Of a stretch of 12,306 nucleotides of DNA, positions 1 through 7,487 are shown piece after piece. Both the position numbers and the translations under genes were made by a program. Source of the stretch: an uncultured Selenomonadaceae bacterium (lineage in GTDB: Bacteria; Bacillota; Negativicutes; Selenomonadales; Selenomonadaceae); NCBI GenBank assembly GCA_905236325.1, contig CAJOPJ010000147.1:1-12306 (forward strand). The letters run 5' to 3'. Numbering within the stretch: position 1 is the first letter of the stretch; each line of letters begins with the position of its first letter. Below the pieces are notes generated by a model. The model had not been told where the DNA came from. It saw only the letters and a list, made by a program, of their open reading frames with translations, and searched no databases.

Positions 1-979
1 CTAAGGCAATCATACCTGCCGAAAGACCAGACAGCATTGTTGGTATTATTGAGTCGAAACCGTTCGCCGCAATGTCGACTTGGTCTGAAAATAATCTGCC
101 GAAACCACCTAAAAAGTAACAACCGCCGGCAACTACAAAGGCAAACAGCGTTGAAATTATAGTGCCTTTCTGAATTGCTTGTTCATTGGTTATGGCGTAG
201 AATTTTTGAACCATTTGAGGCAAGCCCCAAGTGCCCAGCGATGTTAAAATTACAACAAACAACAGGTTGAGCGGATCCGGACCAAAGAACGATGCAAATA
301 TACCCGGCGTAGTTGCAACTTTAGCGTCCTCGATTCTGGCTAAACCGTCCAACGCCGCAATAAAGCCGCCTTTACTTTCTAAAACTGCGTAAATTACAGC
401 GCAAATGCCGACCAACATAACCATACCTTGAATAAAGTCATTTATCGCAGTTGCCATATAGCCGCCGGCGATAACATAAATTGCTGTCAAAATCGCCATC
501 AACGCAATACAAATTGAATAGTCAATATCAAACGCCATACCGAACAGCCTTGAAAGACCATTATAAAGCGACGCGGTGTAAGGAATCATAAATATAAAAA
601 TAATAATCGACGCGCCGATTTTTAATGCGTCAGAGCCGAAACGCTTGCCGAAAAACTGCGGCATTGTTGCTGAATCTAAATGCTGGCTCATAATTCTGGT
701 TCGGCGACCTAAAATAAACCAAGCAAGCAGCGAACCTATTAAAGCATTGCCGATACCTGCCCAAGTAGCCGCAATACCATATCGCCAGCCAAATTGTCCT
801 GCATAACCGACAAACACGACTGCTGAAAAATAGCTGGTGCCGTAAGCAAAAGCAGTAAGCCAAGGACCAACATTGCGTCCGCCAAGTACAAAGCCATTAA
901 CATCAGTTGCATTTTTTCTGCAATAAAGCCCAATACCTATAAGTAATGCAAAATATAATATCAAAAGCGCGATTTTCAT
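1..979 (-). CDS. Sodium:solute symporter (SSS family), C-terminus cut by window edge
   Basis: This is a cytoplasmic-membrane secondary transporter that would couple Na+ influx to uptake of an organic solute. The substrate cannot be named from sequence. The 326 residues present translate without interruption from an ATG at 979. Hydrophobic segments run throughout, the first at about residues 3-19. Typical SSS landmarks are visible: GTSYFSAVVFVGYAGQFGW (residues 47-65), NDFIQGMVM (180-188), matching the PutP-type TDFIQG helix, and GTWGLPQMVQKFYAI (249-263), matching the PutP GQPHI..RF.AI region. SSS proteins are usually about 480-520 aa, so roughly the last third lies outside the window. The gene is monocistronic at its 5' end: it has its own promoter (1010-1038), an AAAGGAG SD at 988-994, and an upstream terminator separating it from the kinase gene. 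The family call is firm; PutP itself or a pantothenate carrier cannot be told apart here. Confidence 0.9.
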   Translation of the reverse strand, partial: MKIALLILYFALLIGIGLYCRKNATDVNGFVLGGRNVGPWLTAFAYGTSYFSAVVFVGYAGQFGWRYGIAATWAGIGNALIGSLLAWFILGRRTRIMSQHLDSATMPQFFGKRFGSDALKIGASIIIFIFMIPYTASLYNGLSRLFGMAFDIDYSICIALMAILTAIYVIAGGYMATAINDFIQGMVMLVGICAVIYAVLESKGGFIAALDGLARIEDAKVATTPGIFASFFGPDPLNLLFVVILTSLGTWGLPQMVQKFYAITNEQAIQKGTIISTLFAFVVAGGCYFLGGFGRLFSDQVDIAANGFDSIIPTMLSGLSAGMIAL

Positions 980-1007
980 AAACTCAACTCCTTTCAGAAA
1001 ATCGCGC
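967..1007. repeat. Perfect 11-bp inverted repeat spanning the start of the symporter gene
   Basis: The arms GCGCGATTTTC (967-977) and GAAAATCGCGC (997-1007) are exact reverse complements separated by 19 bases. That spacer contains the SD and most of the ATG. The outer arm overlaps the predicted transcription start. It could be an operator palindrome or, as RNA, a hairpin with the SD in its loop and the start codon at the stem edge. Confidence 0.75.
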
Positions 1008-1009
1008 GT

Positions 1010-1038
1010 ATAATATATCAAAATTTTTATAATTGCAA
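1010..1038 (-). promoter_or_regulatory. Predicted sigma-70-type promoter of the symporter gene
   Basis: Read on the minus strand, there is a -35 TTGCAA (1038-1033), a 17-base spacer and a -10 TATTAT (1015-1010). Transcription would begin near 1003, about 25 bases before the ATG and inside the inverted repeat described at 967-1007. Confidence 0.65.
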
Positions 1039-1096
1039 GTAAAATACAAAATACAAAGTTATAGTCTGTTGACAAAGTCCTTTTCAATTTTTATAA

Positions 1097-1137
1097 AAAA
1101 ACACCTCTCGACTTATATAACTTCAGAAGGTGTTTTT
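1097..1137 (-). terminator. Rho-independent terminator of the EIIC/BMP/kinase operon
   Basis: The arms AAAAACACCT (1097-1106) and AGGTGTTTTT (1128-1137) pair around a 21-base loop, starting 23 bases after the kinase stop codon. On the minus strand the stem ends in a run of T followed by an AT-rich tail. T runs on both sides mean it could also work in the other direction. Confidence 0.8.
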
Positions 1138-1160
1138 AAATTTTTTAATGCGAATCCAAT

Positions 1161-3758
1161 TTATATAAAGTTACGTGCCTTAGCTTCTACAACAAAAGCG
1201 TCATAAAGTTCCATAGCCTTTGCGTGGTTATTTTTTATGTAATCAATCTGCGCGTCTTTTTCTTCGGCAGGACCATCTTGATAAGCGTGCCCTGCCATTT
1301 CTAAAGCCTTAGCCTGTTCAGATAAAATTTTTCCGCCGACTGATAGGGAGCCGGACTTCAAAGCGTGAATGAAAGTTGTATAGTCTTTCCAATTTTCAGA
1401 ATCGAAAGCGTCTTGCAATTTTTTCTGAGTTTCTGCCTTCCTGTCGCAAAACATCTTGATAAATTCCTTGTACATATCTTCCATTCCGCCGCAATACTGC
1501 ATACCAAGTTCAAAGTCAATATTTTGGTTGGTAGTGGAAGTTTTTTCCTCAACAACTTCAGGTTCTGAAATTGTTTCTTCAGCAACTTCAGGTGAAAATT
1601 CCTCCTCAGCAGACAATTCCTCCTCAGCAGACAGAACTTTTTCCGGCGGCAAATATTTTTGCAACATACGCTCAAGTTCCTTGCTGTCGACAGGTTTTGA
1701 AAGATAATCTGTAAAGCCTTTGCTGATAAACATTTCGCGCACGCCGCTAATTGCATTTGCAGTAAGCGCAATAATCGGCGTGTCTTTGCATTGGCTGTCC
1801 GGCAGAACTTTTGCGCGTTCCAAAGTTTCGATACCATCCATTTCGGGCATCATGTGGTCAAGGAAAATTACGTCGTAATGATTCGCCGCGATTTTTTCTA
1901 AGCAGTCTTTGCCGCTCATTGAACGCGTTACTTGAATTTGCGTTTTCTTAAGCAGATTTTCCACAACAAACAAATTCATTTCTGAATCATCGACAACCAA
2001 AATTTCTGCGTCAGGAGCAATGAAACTTTCGCGATAAACTTGTTGCTGTTTGATAAATGCCTCTGCGCGTTCGCGGAAGTCGCCGATTGGTTCATATTGT
2101 TCAACTTTCTGTGGTACTAAAATTGTAAATGTGGAGCCTTTGCCGTACTCCGAAGTAACTTGCAATTCGCCGCTCATCATTTTTACAAGTCGCATTGTGA
2201 TTGAAAGACCAAGCCCTGTGCCTTCAACAGTGCGATTTTTTTGCAAGTCAAGGCGTTGGAATTTGCTGAAAAGTTTTGGCAAGTCCTCTTCCTTGATACC
2301 AATTCCAGTGTCGATTGAAGAAAAATGCATCATTGCCGAACCGTCAGCCATACGCTCCCAACTGACTTTGAAAGTTACAGAACCCTGCGGCGTATATTTA
2401 ACTGCGTTGTTCAAAATGTTCACGATAACCTGTCTGATTCGCACTTCGTCGCCGTACAAATTATCAGGCACAGTTTCATCGACTTCAATTTTAAAATTCA
2501 AGCCTTTCTGTTCAGCCTTAAAACGCATCATATTAAAAACATCATTCAGTACAGAGCTTAAAAAATAATTTGTTTCGACAATTTCCATTTTGCCCGATTC
2601 AATCTTGCTGAAGTCCAAAATATCATTTATCAAGCTAAGCAAATTTTCGCTGGAACTTTTGACATTGTAAGCATAAGTTTTCAGCGGCGAACCTTCGGGC
2701 GTTTCACGCAGAATCATTTCATTCATGCCCAAGACTGCATTTAAAGGCGTGCGGATTTCGTGTGACATATTTGCCAAAAATTCAGATTTAGCTTGATTGG
2801 CTCTGTCAGCGTCTTCTTTAGCTTCGCGGAGTTCTTCACTTTCAGCAACATTAAGTTCAGCCGTGAAGGCATACAAAATAAATATGCTGAACATAACAAT
2901 TACCAAGAAAAATACCCAGACAACAATTTTGTGGATGCTGAAAATTCTGCCGATAACATTTTCACGCTCGACATAACCGACCAAAACAAAATTACTCTGC
3001 AACTTCGCCGCAAAAATCATGTATTCGTCGTCAAGGCTTGAGTCATAAAGCGCAACAGCGGAATTTCCTGCAAGTTTTTCTATAATTTTATTGTAACCTT
3101 TCGGCAAGTTCTGCGCGTCATCAAAAAATCTGTCGCCACTTTTAAAGCCGGAGTAGGGTACTACAACGCGGCTTTTATCAACATCGCAGATTAACATTTT
3201 TTTGCTAACCGCATTTTCCAAGTGAAAATATCTGTCGCGAAGGATTTCTTCGCTATAGATTTTGTAAAAGACATTTTGAACATTACCGCCGAAAGTTATC
3301 GGCACAGTCATAACAAGCCCAAGTTCTTTGTAATAATTTACCAAACTTTCGCCGACCATAGTTTGCTTTACTTGCGATTTTATTTCATCAGGCACCGCGA
3401 TTCCTGCGACAACTGCCTGCGACAAATCGCAAACGCCGGAAAAAGTTCCTTTCTCACTCAAGTTCGACGCGGCAACTAAATTTTGCGGCGTTAAAATTCC
3501 TGCCTCGACTTGCGCGGCGTAGCGTTGCATTTGTATCAATTCGCCGGAGAATCTTTCGGACGCAATCTTTGCTGAAAGTAATCCGGACTTTGCAACTATT
3601 GTTTCCATTTCGCCTTCAAGCATCGATTCCATTTTTGTCAAAACCAGCCAGCCGAGTAAAAATAATGCACATAAAAATATTAAAAACCTTCCGACAAGTT
3701 TCAACGCAAATTGAAATACATTTTTTTTGCCGTCTTCAATTTTTTCAGCTTCCAACAA
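1161..3758 (-). CDS. Hybrid sensor histidine kinase (sensor-HisKA-HATPase-REC-Hpt)
   Basis: This 865-aa membrane kinase should pass phosphate His-Asp-His to a separate response regulator. A first membrane helix (about residues 24-42) and a second (277-300) bracket an extracellular domain of about 230 residues, perhaps Cache-like. Then follow HisKA with MSHEIRTPLN (His333), an HATPase domain (N box IVNILNNAVKYT near 445-456, DTGIGI 483-488, GTGLGLS 513-519), a receiver domain (acidic pair Asp590/Asp591, phospho-acceptor Asp634, Thr666, Lys688), an acidic linker (about 705-745) and an Hpt domain with FIHALKS (His798). All key residues are present, so it looks active. The start is the first of two tandem TTG codons. 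A TGA lies two codons upstream in frame, so no earlier start exists, and GGGAG sits six bases upstream. The gene overlaps the upstream binding-protein gene by 14 bases, implying coupled translation. No DNA-binding regulator is in the window. Confidence 0.95.
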   Translation of the reverse strand: MLEAEKIEDGKKNVFQFALKLVGRFLIFLCALFLLGWLVLTKMESMLEGEMETIVAKSGLLSAKIASERFSGELIQMQRYAAQVEAGILTPQNLVAASNLSEKGTFSGVCDLSQAVVAGIAVPDEIKSQVKQTMVGESLVNYYKELGLVMTVPITFGGNVQNVFYKIYSEEILRDRYFHLENAVSKKMLICDVDKSRVVVPYSGFKSGDRFFDDAQNLPKGYNKIIEKLAGNSAVALYDSSLDDEYMIFAAKLQSNFVLVGYVERENVIGRIFSIHKIVVWVFFLVIVMFSIFILYAFTAELNVAESEELREAKEDADRANQAKSEFLANMSHEIRTPLNAVLGMNEMILRETPEGSPLKTYAYNVKSSSENLLSLINDILDFSKIESGKMEIVETNYFLSSVLNDVFNMMRFKAEQKGLNFKIEVDETVPDNLYGDEVRIRQVIVNILNNAVKYTPQGSVTFKVSWERMADGSAMMHFSSIDTGIGIKEEDLPKLFSKFQRLDLQKNRTVEGTGLGLSITMRLVKMMSGELQVTSEYGKGSTFTILVPQKVEQYEPIGDFRERAEAFIKQQQVYRESFIAPDAEILVVDDSEMNLFVVENLLKKTQIQVTRSMSGKDCLEKIAANHYDVIFLDHMMPEMDGIETLERAKVLPDSQCKDTPIIALTANAISGVREMFISKGFTDYLSKPVDSKELERMLQKYLPPEKVLSAEEELSAEEEFSPEVAEETISEPEVVEEKTSTTNQNIDFELGMQYCGGMEDMYKEFIKMFCDRKAETQKKLQDAFDSENWKDYTTFIHALKSGSLSVGGKILSEQAKALEMAGHAYQDGPAEEKDAQIDYIKNNHAKAMELYDAFVVEAKARNFI
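1597..1632. repeat. Perfect 18-bp tandem duplication in the kinase linker
   Basis: The unit AATTCCTCCTCAGCAGAC occurs twice head to tail (1597-1614 and 1615-1632). It encodes repeats of a Ser-Ala-Glu-Glu-Glu pattern in the acidic linker between the receiver and Hpt domains. Being a multiple of three, copy-number change would keep the frame. Confidence 0.9.
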
Positions 3759-4860
3759 CTCTCACTCCCTTAATCAGCCAATCCATATTCTGCAAACCAT
3801 AAAAACTAATTGCCTCATTCGCGCTGCAACGCTTAACATCATTTGTGTCAAAAATATCGCCGCTGAAAATTAAGCGTCCATTCTTAACTTCCCAACGCGC
3901 CTCCTCAACAGCAACTTTTTCACGCATTGAAAGCTGATCAGTCGTTGCAAAAATTAGTCCGCCATTACCCAAAGTGTAAAAAACATAATTGCTGTCATTA
4001 TCAGTGTTGTCGCCAAATTTCAGAAGGTCGGCAGAAATTTTTCGCCAATTTATCAAAACCGCGCCAAGAAAATATTTGTGCGTCTGATAGGCTTCATTGT
4101 AGGAAATAAAATTTATTCCTGCGCGTTCGGCAGTATTTGGCACAGTATCGCCGTTCTGGTGGTAAGCCAAAACATCAACGCGTTGCGCCTTTAGATTTTG
4201 CACTGCCTGTTCTTCGCTTGCAGGATTGTTCCAAGCATTTGTCCAACAAAGCAAAATTTCTGCATTTGGATTTACACGCTGAACGCCCATTGCAAACGCG
4301 TTGATTTCTTGATAGAGTTCAGAGTCCGGAAACGGCGCGATATAACCGACTTTGTTTGTCTTGGTGTGAAGTCCTGCCAAAATTCCTGCAAGATATGTTC
4401 CTTGTAAAGTCGCGATTGAATATTGTCCTTTAGTCAACAGCACCGAAATACTTTCAATCGTGCTGCAAGTAATGTGCGGATATTTTTTTTCAAGTTCACG
4501 CAATCCTGAAACTTTAAAGCCATTCACAAAAAATATTTCTTTCACGCCGCGCTTTACAAGTTCATCGGCAACTTGCATGCAAGTTTGATATTCGCCGGAA
4601 ACATTTTCACGCAAGACAAGGTCAATATCAAATTCATTGGCAATATTTCGCATAGCTTGATAGTGAACGCCATCCCAGCCGTGCGTATCTTTTGTTGCAG
4701 GAATGACAAGTGCAAATTGTCCGCGACCACTCCAAGCCTTGCCGCCGAATTGATAAATTGAAACAAAAATTGTAATAATCAGCAAAATTCCAACGCCGAG
4801 ATTTAACGCTTTAAATCTGCTTGTCATTTTATTGTTAGCGGAATTTTTTTCTTCGTTCAT
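3745..4860 (-). CDS. Membrane-anchored BMP/PnrA-type ligand-binding protein
   Basis: This 371-aa protein matches the BMP family of extracellular substrate-binding proteins, known members of which bind nucleosides. Evidence includes GWDGVHYQAM (residues 61-70), GTYLAGILAGLHTKTNKVGYI (154-174), and the stretch INAFAMGVQRVNPNAEI...W at 186-209, all in the order expected for PnrA-like proteins. The N terminus has a short charged segment and one hydrophobic helix (about 20-37). I see no lipobox Cys, so it is probably tethered by an uncleaved anchor rather than lipidated. No ABC ATPase or permease gene is nearby. Instead it lies 43 bases after an EIIC-like gene and overlaps a hybrid kinase gene. 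A sensory role, presenting ligand to the kinase, is therefore more likely than ABC uptake (inference). The start is an ATG preceded by AAGGCGGTG (4871-4879), one mismatch from a strong SD, with a 10-base gap. Confidence 0.85.
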   Translation of the reverse strand: MNEEKNSANNKMTSRFKALNLGVGILLIITIFVSIYQFGGKAWSGRGQFALVIPATKDTHGWDGVHYQAMRNIANEFDIDLVLRENVSGEYQTCMQVADELVKRGVKEIFFVNGFKVSGLRELEKKYPHITCSTIESISVLLTKGQYSIATLQGTYLAGILAGLHTKTNKVGYIAPFPDSELYQEINAFAMGVQRVNPNAEILLCWTNAWNNPASEEQAVQNLKAQRVDVLAYHQNGDTVPNTAERAGINFISYNEAYQTHKYFLGAVLINWRKISADLLKFGDNTDNDSNYVFYTLGNGGLIFATTDQLSMREKVAVEEARWEVKNGRLIFSGDIFDTNDVKRCSANEAISFYGLQNMDWLIKGVRVVGS

Positions 4861-4881
4861 TTTTTTTTATCACCGCCTTGA

Positions 4882-4902
4882 AATAATTGATAATTGATAA
4901 TT
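4882..4902. repeat. Three head-to-tail heptamers between the EIIC-like and BMP genes
   Basis: The sequence AATAATT GATAATT GATAATT fills about half of the 43-base gap between the two genes. It is short and AT-rich, lies upstream of the BMP gene SD, and has no clear function. It may be chance in such AT-rich DNA. Confidence 0.5.
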
Positions 4903-4903
4903 T

Positions 4904-6190
4904 TTAAATTCTATTTTCATTTTCAAGTTCGATTGAGTTTGCGGTTATCACAAATGGCGCGTAAATAAAAATGTCCATAATCAGCCAGACAATTTGCAAA
5001 AGACCGCCCATTACCGAGTGCGTTGCAACTCCTGCGCCAAGTACAAGTGGCATTGTCCAAGGTATATCAGTTTGAAAAACAGGAACAATTCCCCATGAAA
5101 TTGCAACATAGCCGACAAGACAATTTGCAATTGGTGCGAAGACATAGGGCAAAATAAATATTGGATTTAAAATTACGGGCAAGCCAAAGATAAAAACTTC
5201 CTGTACATTGAACAGCATGAGCGGCATTGAAAATTTTGTAACTTTGCGCCAATTGTCGTGTTGCGAAAAAACTAAAATTGCAATCATTAAGCCGAGTACT
5301 TGAATTACACCGGCTTCAAAAAAACCTGTAGTGAAAATTGCTACAGTTTCGCCAATTTGATTGTTAATTTGCGCAGGAATGTAAGCCGTGTCTAAAACTA
5401 CAGAAGTCATTGCGTAGCCGGGCAATCCCAGCCAACCTAAAATCCAGACAATCAGCTGATAAAAAATTACAAACAGCGGATTTTGGAAAAATGTTAAGTC
5501 AGAAATTCCTGCGAAAAAATTTTCAGTTGCCGTTATTAAAATTGAAAGTACAAATATCAGCAGTGGAAAAAATATCAGCGTCAATGCGACAGGAAAAATT
5601 GCTGATAAATATTTAGCCATTTCCTGCGGCAAATATTTTGGAACTTTGATAAACAGTGGTTTTTTGTGATACAGCCAAGAAAAAATTCGCGCAGAAATAA
5701 AAGTCAGCAGAAACGCCGAAAAAAATCCCATTTCCGAAAAATAGTCCGAAACTTGCGGCTCGTGAGTTGGTGCCAGTGAATAAACAATTAAAAATGCTGA
5801 ACCTGAACAAAAAATTGTCATAGTTTTGTCGGACTGCCAAATTTCAGCAAGCCGCGCAGATAATGTTATTGTTATAATCATTGTCACGATATTATAGCCG
5901 ACTGAAATAATTTTTTTGTAAGTCAACATTAAATATGCAAAATTGCTGTGCAAATAATCCTCGCCTGTTAAACCTGTCAACCAAAAACCTAAATTCAAAC
6001 CTCCATTGTCAAATAAAATTCCTGTCGGATTGAGAAAAACATTTCCAATCAGGTCGAAAAAAGAAACTGTCAGCCAAAATGGCATTAAAACATAAAATGT
6101 CCTGCGAATCGCAATCAAATAGTTATTATTGTAAAATTTTGCGATTGAGGGCAGAAAATGTGTATCCCAAAATTTAAAAAAACTTTCCAT
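4904..6190 (-). CDS. PTS EIIC-like membrane protein (lactose/cellobiose family), no EIIA/EIIB nearby
   Basis: This polytopic membrane protein of about 428 aa resembles EIIC permeases of the lactose/cellobiose/lichenan PTS family. The N terminus (FFKFWDTHFLPSIAKFYNNNYLIAIRRTFY) is typical in pattern. The hallmark LFNVQEVFIFGLPVILNPIF (about residues 328-347 counted from the ATG at 6196) keeps the conserved Asn and Glu. Where the family normally has a Gly-Ile-His-Gly-like motif, this protein reads WILGWLGLPG (251-260), so the conserved His seems to be Leu. That alignment is from memory. No EIIA, EIIB, HPr-linked domain or glycosidase is adjacent, and the next genes encode a binding protein and a kinase. 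A receptor or non-phosphorylating transporter role is possible (inference). Two ATGs are close: 6196, only three bases from the GAGGAG SD (6200-6205), and 6190, nine bases from it. I chose 6190. Confidence 0.8.
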   Translation of the reverse strand: MESFFKFWDTHFLPSIAKFYNNNYLIAIRRTFYVLMPFWLTVSFFDLIGNVFLNPTGILFDNGGLNLGFWLTGLTGEDYLHSNFAYLMLTYKKIISVGYNIVTMIITITLSARLAEIWQSDKTMTIFCSGSAFLIVYSLAPTHEPQVSDYFSEMGFFSAFLLTFISARIFSWLYHKKPLFIKVPKYLPQEMAKYLSAIFPVALTLIFFPLLIFVLSILITATENFFAGISDLTFFQNPLFVIFYQLIVWILGWLGLPGYAMTSVVLDTAYIPAQINNQIGETVAIFTTGFFEAGVIQVLGLMIAILVFSQHDNWRKVTKFSMPLMLFNVQEVFIFGLPVILNPIFILPYVFAPIANCLVGYVAISWGIVPVFQTDIPWTMPLVLGAGVATHSVMGGLLQIVWLIMDIFIYAPFVITANSIELENENRI

Positions 6191-6196
6191 AAGCAT

Positions 6197-6343
6197 TTGC
6201 TCCTCAAAAATTTTTTTGGAATTTCGACGCAGTGATTGACTTTTCCTTCAATAGACTTTAGACTTCAAATGGTCAGTTGGTTAGATAGTCAGTAATCACT
6301 GCCAATTTTATAATCTGCTCAGCTAAGAAAGGAGCTTTTTTTT
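6197..6343. promoter_or_regulatory. Divergent regulatory region between the sensory operon and hypB
   Basis: These 147 bases must hold promoters for both directions. A TATAAT at 6309-6314 on the plus strand is a good -10 for hypB, but no convincing -35 lies at the usual distance. No clean minus-strand promoter was found. An interrupted dyad is present: AGTGATTGAC (6231-6240) against GTCA-GTA-ATCACT (6288-6300). TAGACT is also repeated at 6252-6257 and 6259-6264. These could be regulator sites. Confidence 0.45.
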
Positions 6344-6997
6344 ATGGAAGTTAAAGTTATGAAAAATATTTTAGGTGAAAATGATAAAATTGCTGAGGAA
6401 AACAGAAAATTATTCCGCGAAAAAAATATTTTTGTTGTTAATTTAATGGGCTCGCCGGGCAGTGGCAAAACTTCATTGCTTGAAAAAACTTTATCTGCGC
6501 TGTCTGAAAAAATAAATGTCGCAGTCATTGAAGGCGATTTGTTCACTGCGAAGGATGCTGAACGCATTGAAAGGCAAAATGTTTCTGTCGTGCAAATTAA
6601 CACTGCCGGCGGCTGTCATCTTGACGCGCCAATGATTAGCCGTGCTGCTGAAAGTTTAGATCTTGATAAAATTGATTTGCTGATTGTTGAAAATGTCGGA
6701 AATTTAGTTTGTCCTGCTGAATTTGATGTCGGCGAAAATGTCAAGGCAGTTGTGCTTTCAATAACTGAGGGCGACGACAAGCCACTGAAGTATCCATTGA
6801 TTTTCAAGGAGTCGGCGGTGACTTTGCTGAACAAAATTGACTTGCTGGAGTTTACAAATTTTAATCTTGAATCGGCGCGTGAAGATTTAACAACTTTGCA
6901 TCCTGGTTTAAAAATTATTGAAACTTCCTGCACAAAAAATCTCGGACTTGAAGATTGGACAAATTGGTTGCTTGAGCAAATTAACTTTCCGGCTTGA
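6344..6997 (+). CDS. hypB: HypB, GTPase for nickel insertion into [NiFe]-hydrogenase
   Basis: HypB is a SIMIBI-class GTPase that, with HypA, delivers nickel to the large subunit of [NiFe]-hydrogenases in the cytoplasm. The 217 aa show the P-loop GSPGSGKT (residues 36-43), the invariant GGCHLDA segment with the metal-binding Cys91-His92 pair at the dimer interface, ENVGNLVCPAEFD (116-128) containing Cys123, and the guanine-specificity motif NKID (163-166). The N terminus lacks the His-rich nickel-storage stretch and the extra N-terminal CxxC-type site of some HypBs, so this is the short form. The start ATG follows AAAGGAG (6328-6334) with nine bases between; a second ATG at 6359 is less likely, since residues MEVKVMKNIL fit the family N terminus. 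The gene ends 13 bases before the next ATG, and that gene's SD begins at the hypB stop codon, so the two are cotranscribed. The hydrogenase subunits and other hyp genes are absent from the window. Confidence 0.93.
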   Translation: MEVKVMKNILGENDKIAEENRKLFREKNIFVVNLMGSPGSGKTSLLEKTLSALSEKINVAVIEGDLFTAKDAERIERQNVSVVQINTAGGCHLDAPMISRAAESLDLDKIDLLIVENVGNLVCPAEFDVGENVKAVVLSITEGDDKPLKYPLIFKESAVTLLNKIDLLEFTNFNLESAREDLTTLHPGLKIIETSCTKNLGLEDWTNWLLEQINFPA

Positions 6998-7010
6998 AAG
7001 GAGTTTTTTT

Positions 7011-7487
7011 ATGGAAAGTCTTTATGTATCTGAAATTACAGTGCTTGGAATCGGAAATACAATTTTGACTGACGAAGGCTTTGGCGTTCGCGTTGTGGAA
7101 TATTTGCGCGAAAATTTTAATTTTCCTGAAAATGTTGCATTGATTGACGGCGGAACTTTGGGCGTTGAACTTCAACATTTTATAATCGGCACGCAGAAAC
7201 TTTTGATAATTGATTCAGTTGACGGCGCAGTTGAGCCCGGAAAAACTTTTCACTTGCATGGCGATGAAATTTTAAATCACTTTACGCAAAAAATTTCCGC
7301 GCACCAACTTGGCATACAAGATATTTTGACAATGCTTGACATCACAGGCAAAAAAATTCCCTGCGTCGAGCTTTTAGGCGCACAGCCTTACAATCTTGAC
7401 GCAGGAGTTGGTTTGACTGCCGAAATGGAAAAACTTGTTCCAATTTTTGCAGATAAAGCACTTGAAATTTTAAAATCTTGGTACTAA
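7011..7487 (+). CDS. Hydrogenase maturation endopeptidase (HyaD/HybD/HycI family, peptidase M52)
   Basis: This nickel-dependent endopeptidase trims the C-terminal tail of a [NiFe]-hydrogenase large subunit after metal insertion. The 158 aa carry the signature GIGNTILTDEGFGVRVVEYL (residues 13-32). The three nickel-ligand positions known from HybD (Glu16, Asp62, His93) correspond well to Glu22, Asp68 (in LLIIDSVDGA) and His98 (in SAHQLG). Length is normal for the family. A longer frame open from 6918 is rejected: it would overlap hypB by 80 bases, whereas the ATG at 7011 has AAAGGAG (6997-7003) at a seven-base distance. It is second in a two-gene operon with hypB. Which hydrogenase it serves, and hence hyaD versus hybD or hycI, cannot be decided here. 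Confidence 0.9.
   Translation: MESLYVSEITVLGIGNTILTDEGFGVRVVEYLRENFNFPENVALIDGGTLGVELQHFIIGTQKLLIIDSVDGAVEPGKTFHLHGDEILNHFTQKISAHQLGIQDILTMLDITGKKIPCVELLGAQPYNLDAGVGLTAEMEKLVPIFADKALEILKSWY

Noticed and set aside
1358..1837. A 159-codon minus-strand frame inside the kinase gene, and similar long shadow frames in recA, lctP and the kinase
   Set aside because: All lie in other frames of genes with clear conserved domains and have composition typical of frame shadows.
6918..7010. Longer N terminus for the hydrogenase protease
   Set aside because: It would overlap hypB by 80 bases and add residues not seen in the family; the ATG at 7011 has a strong SD at a good distance.
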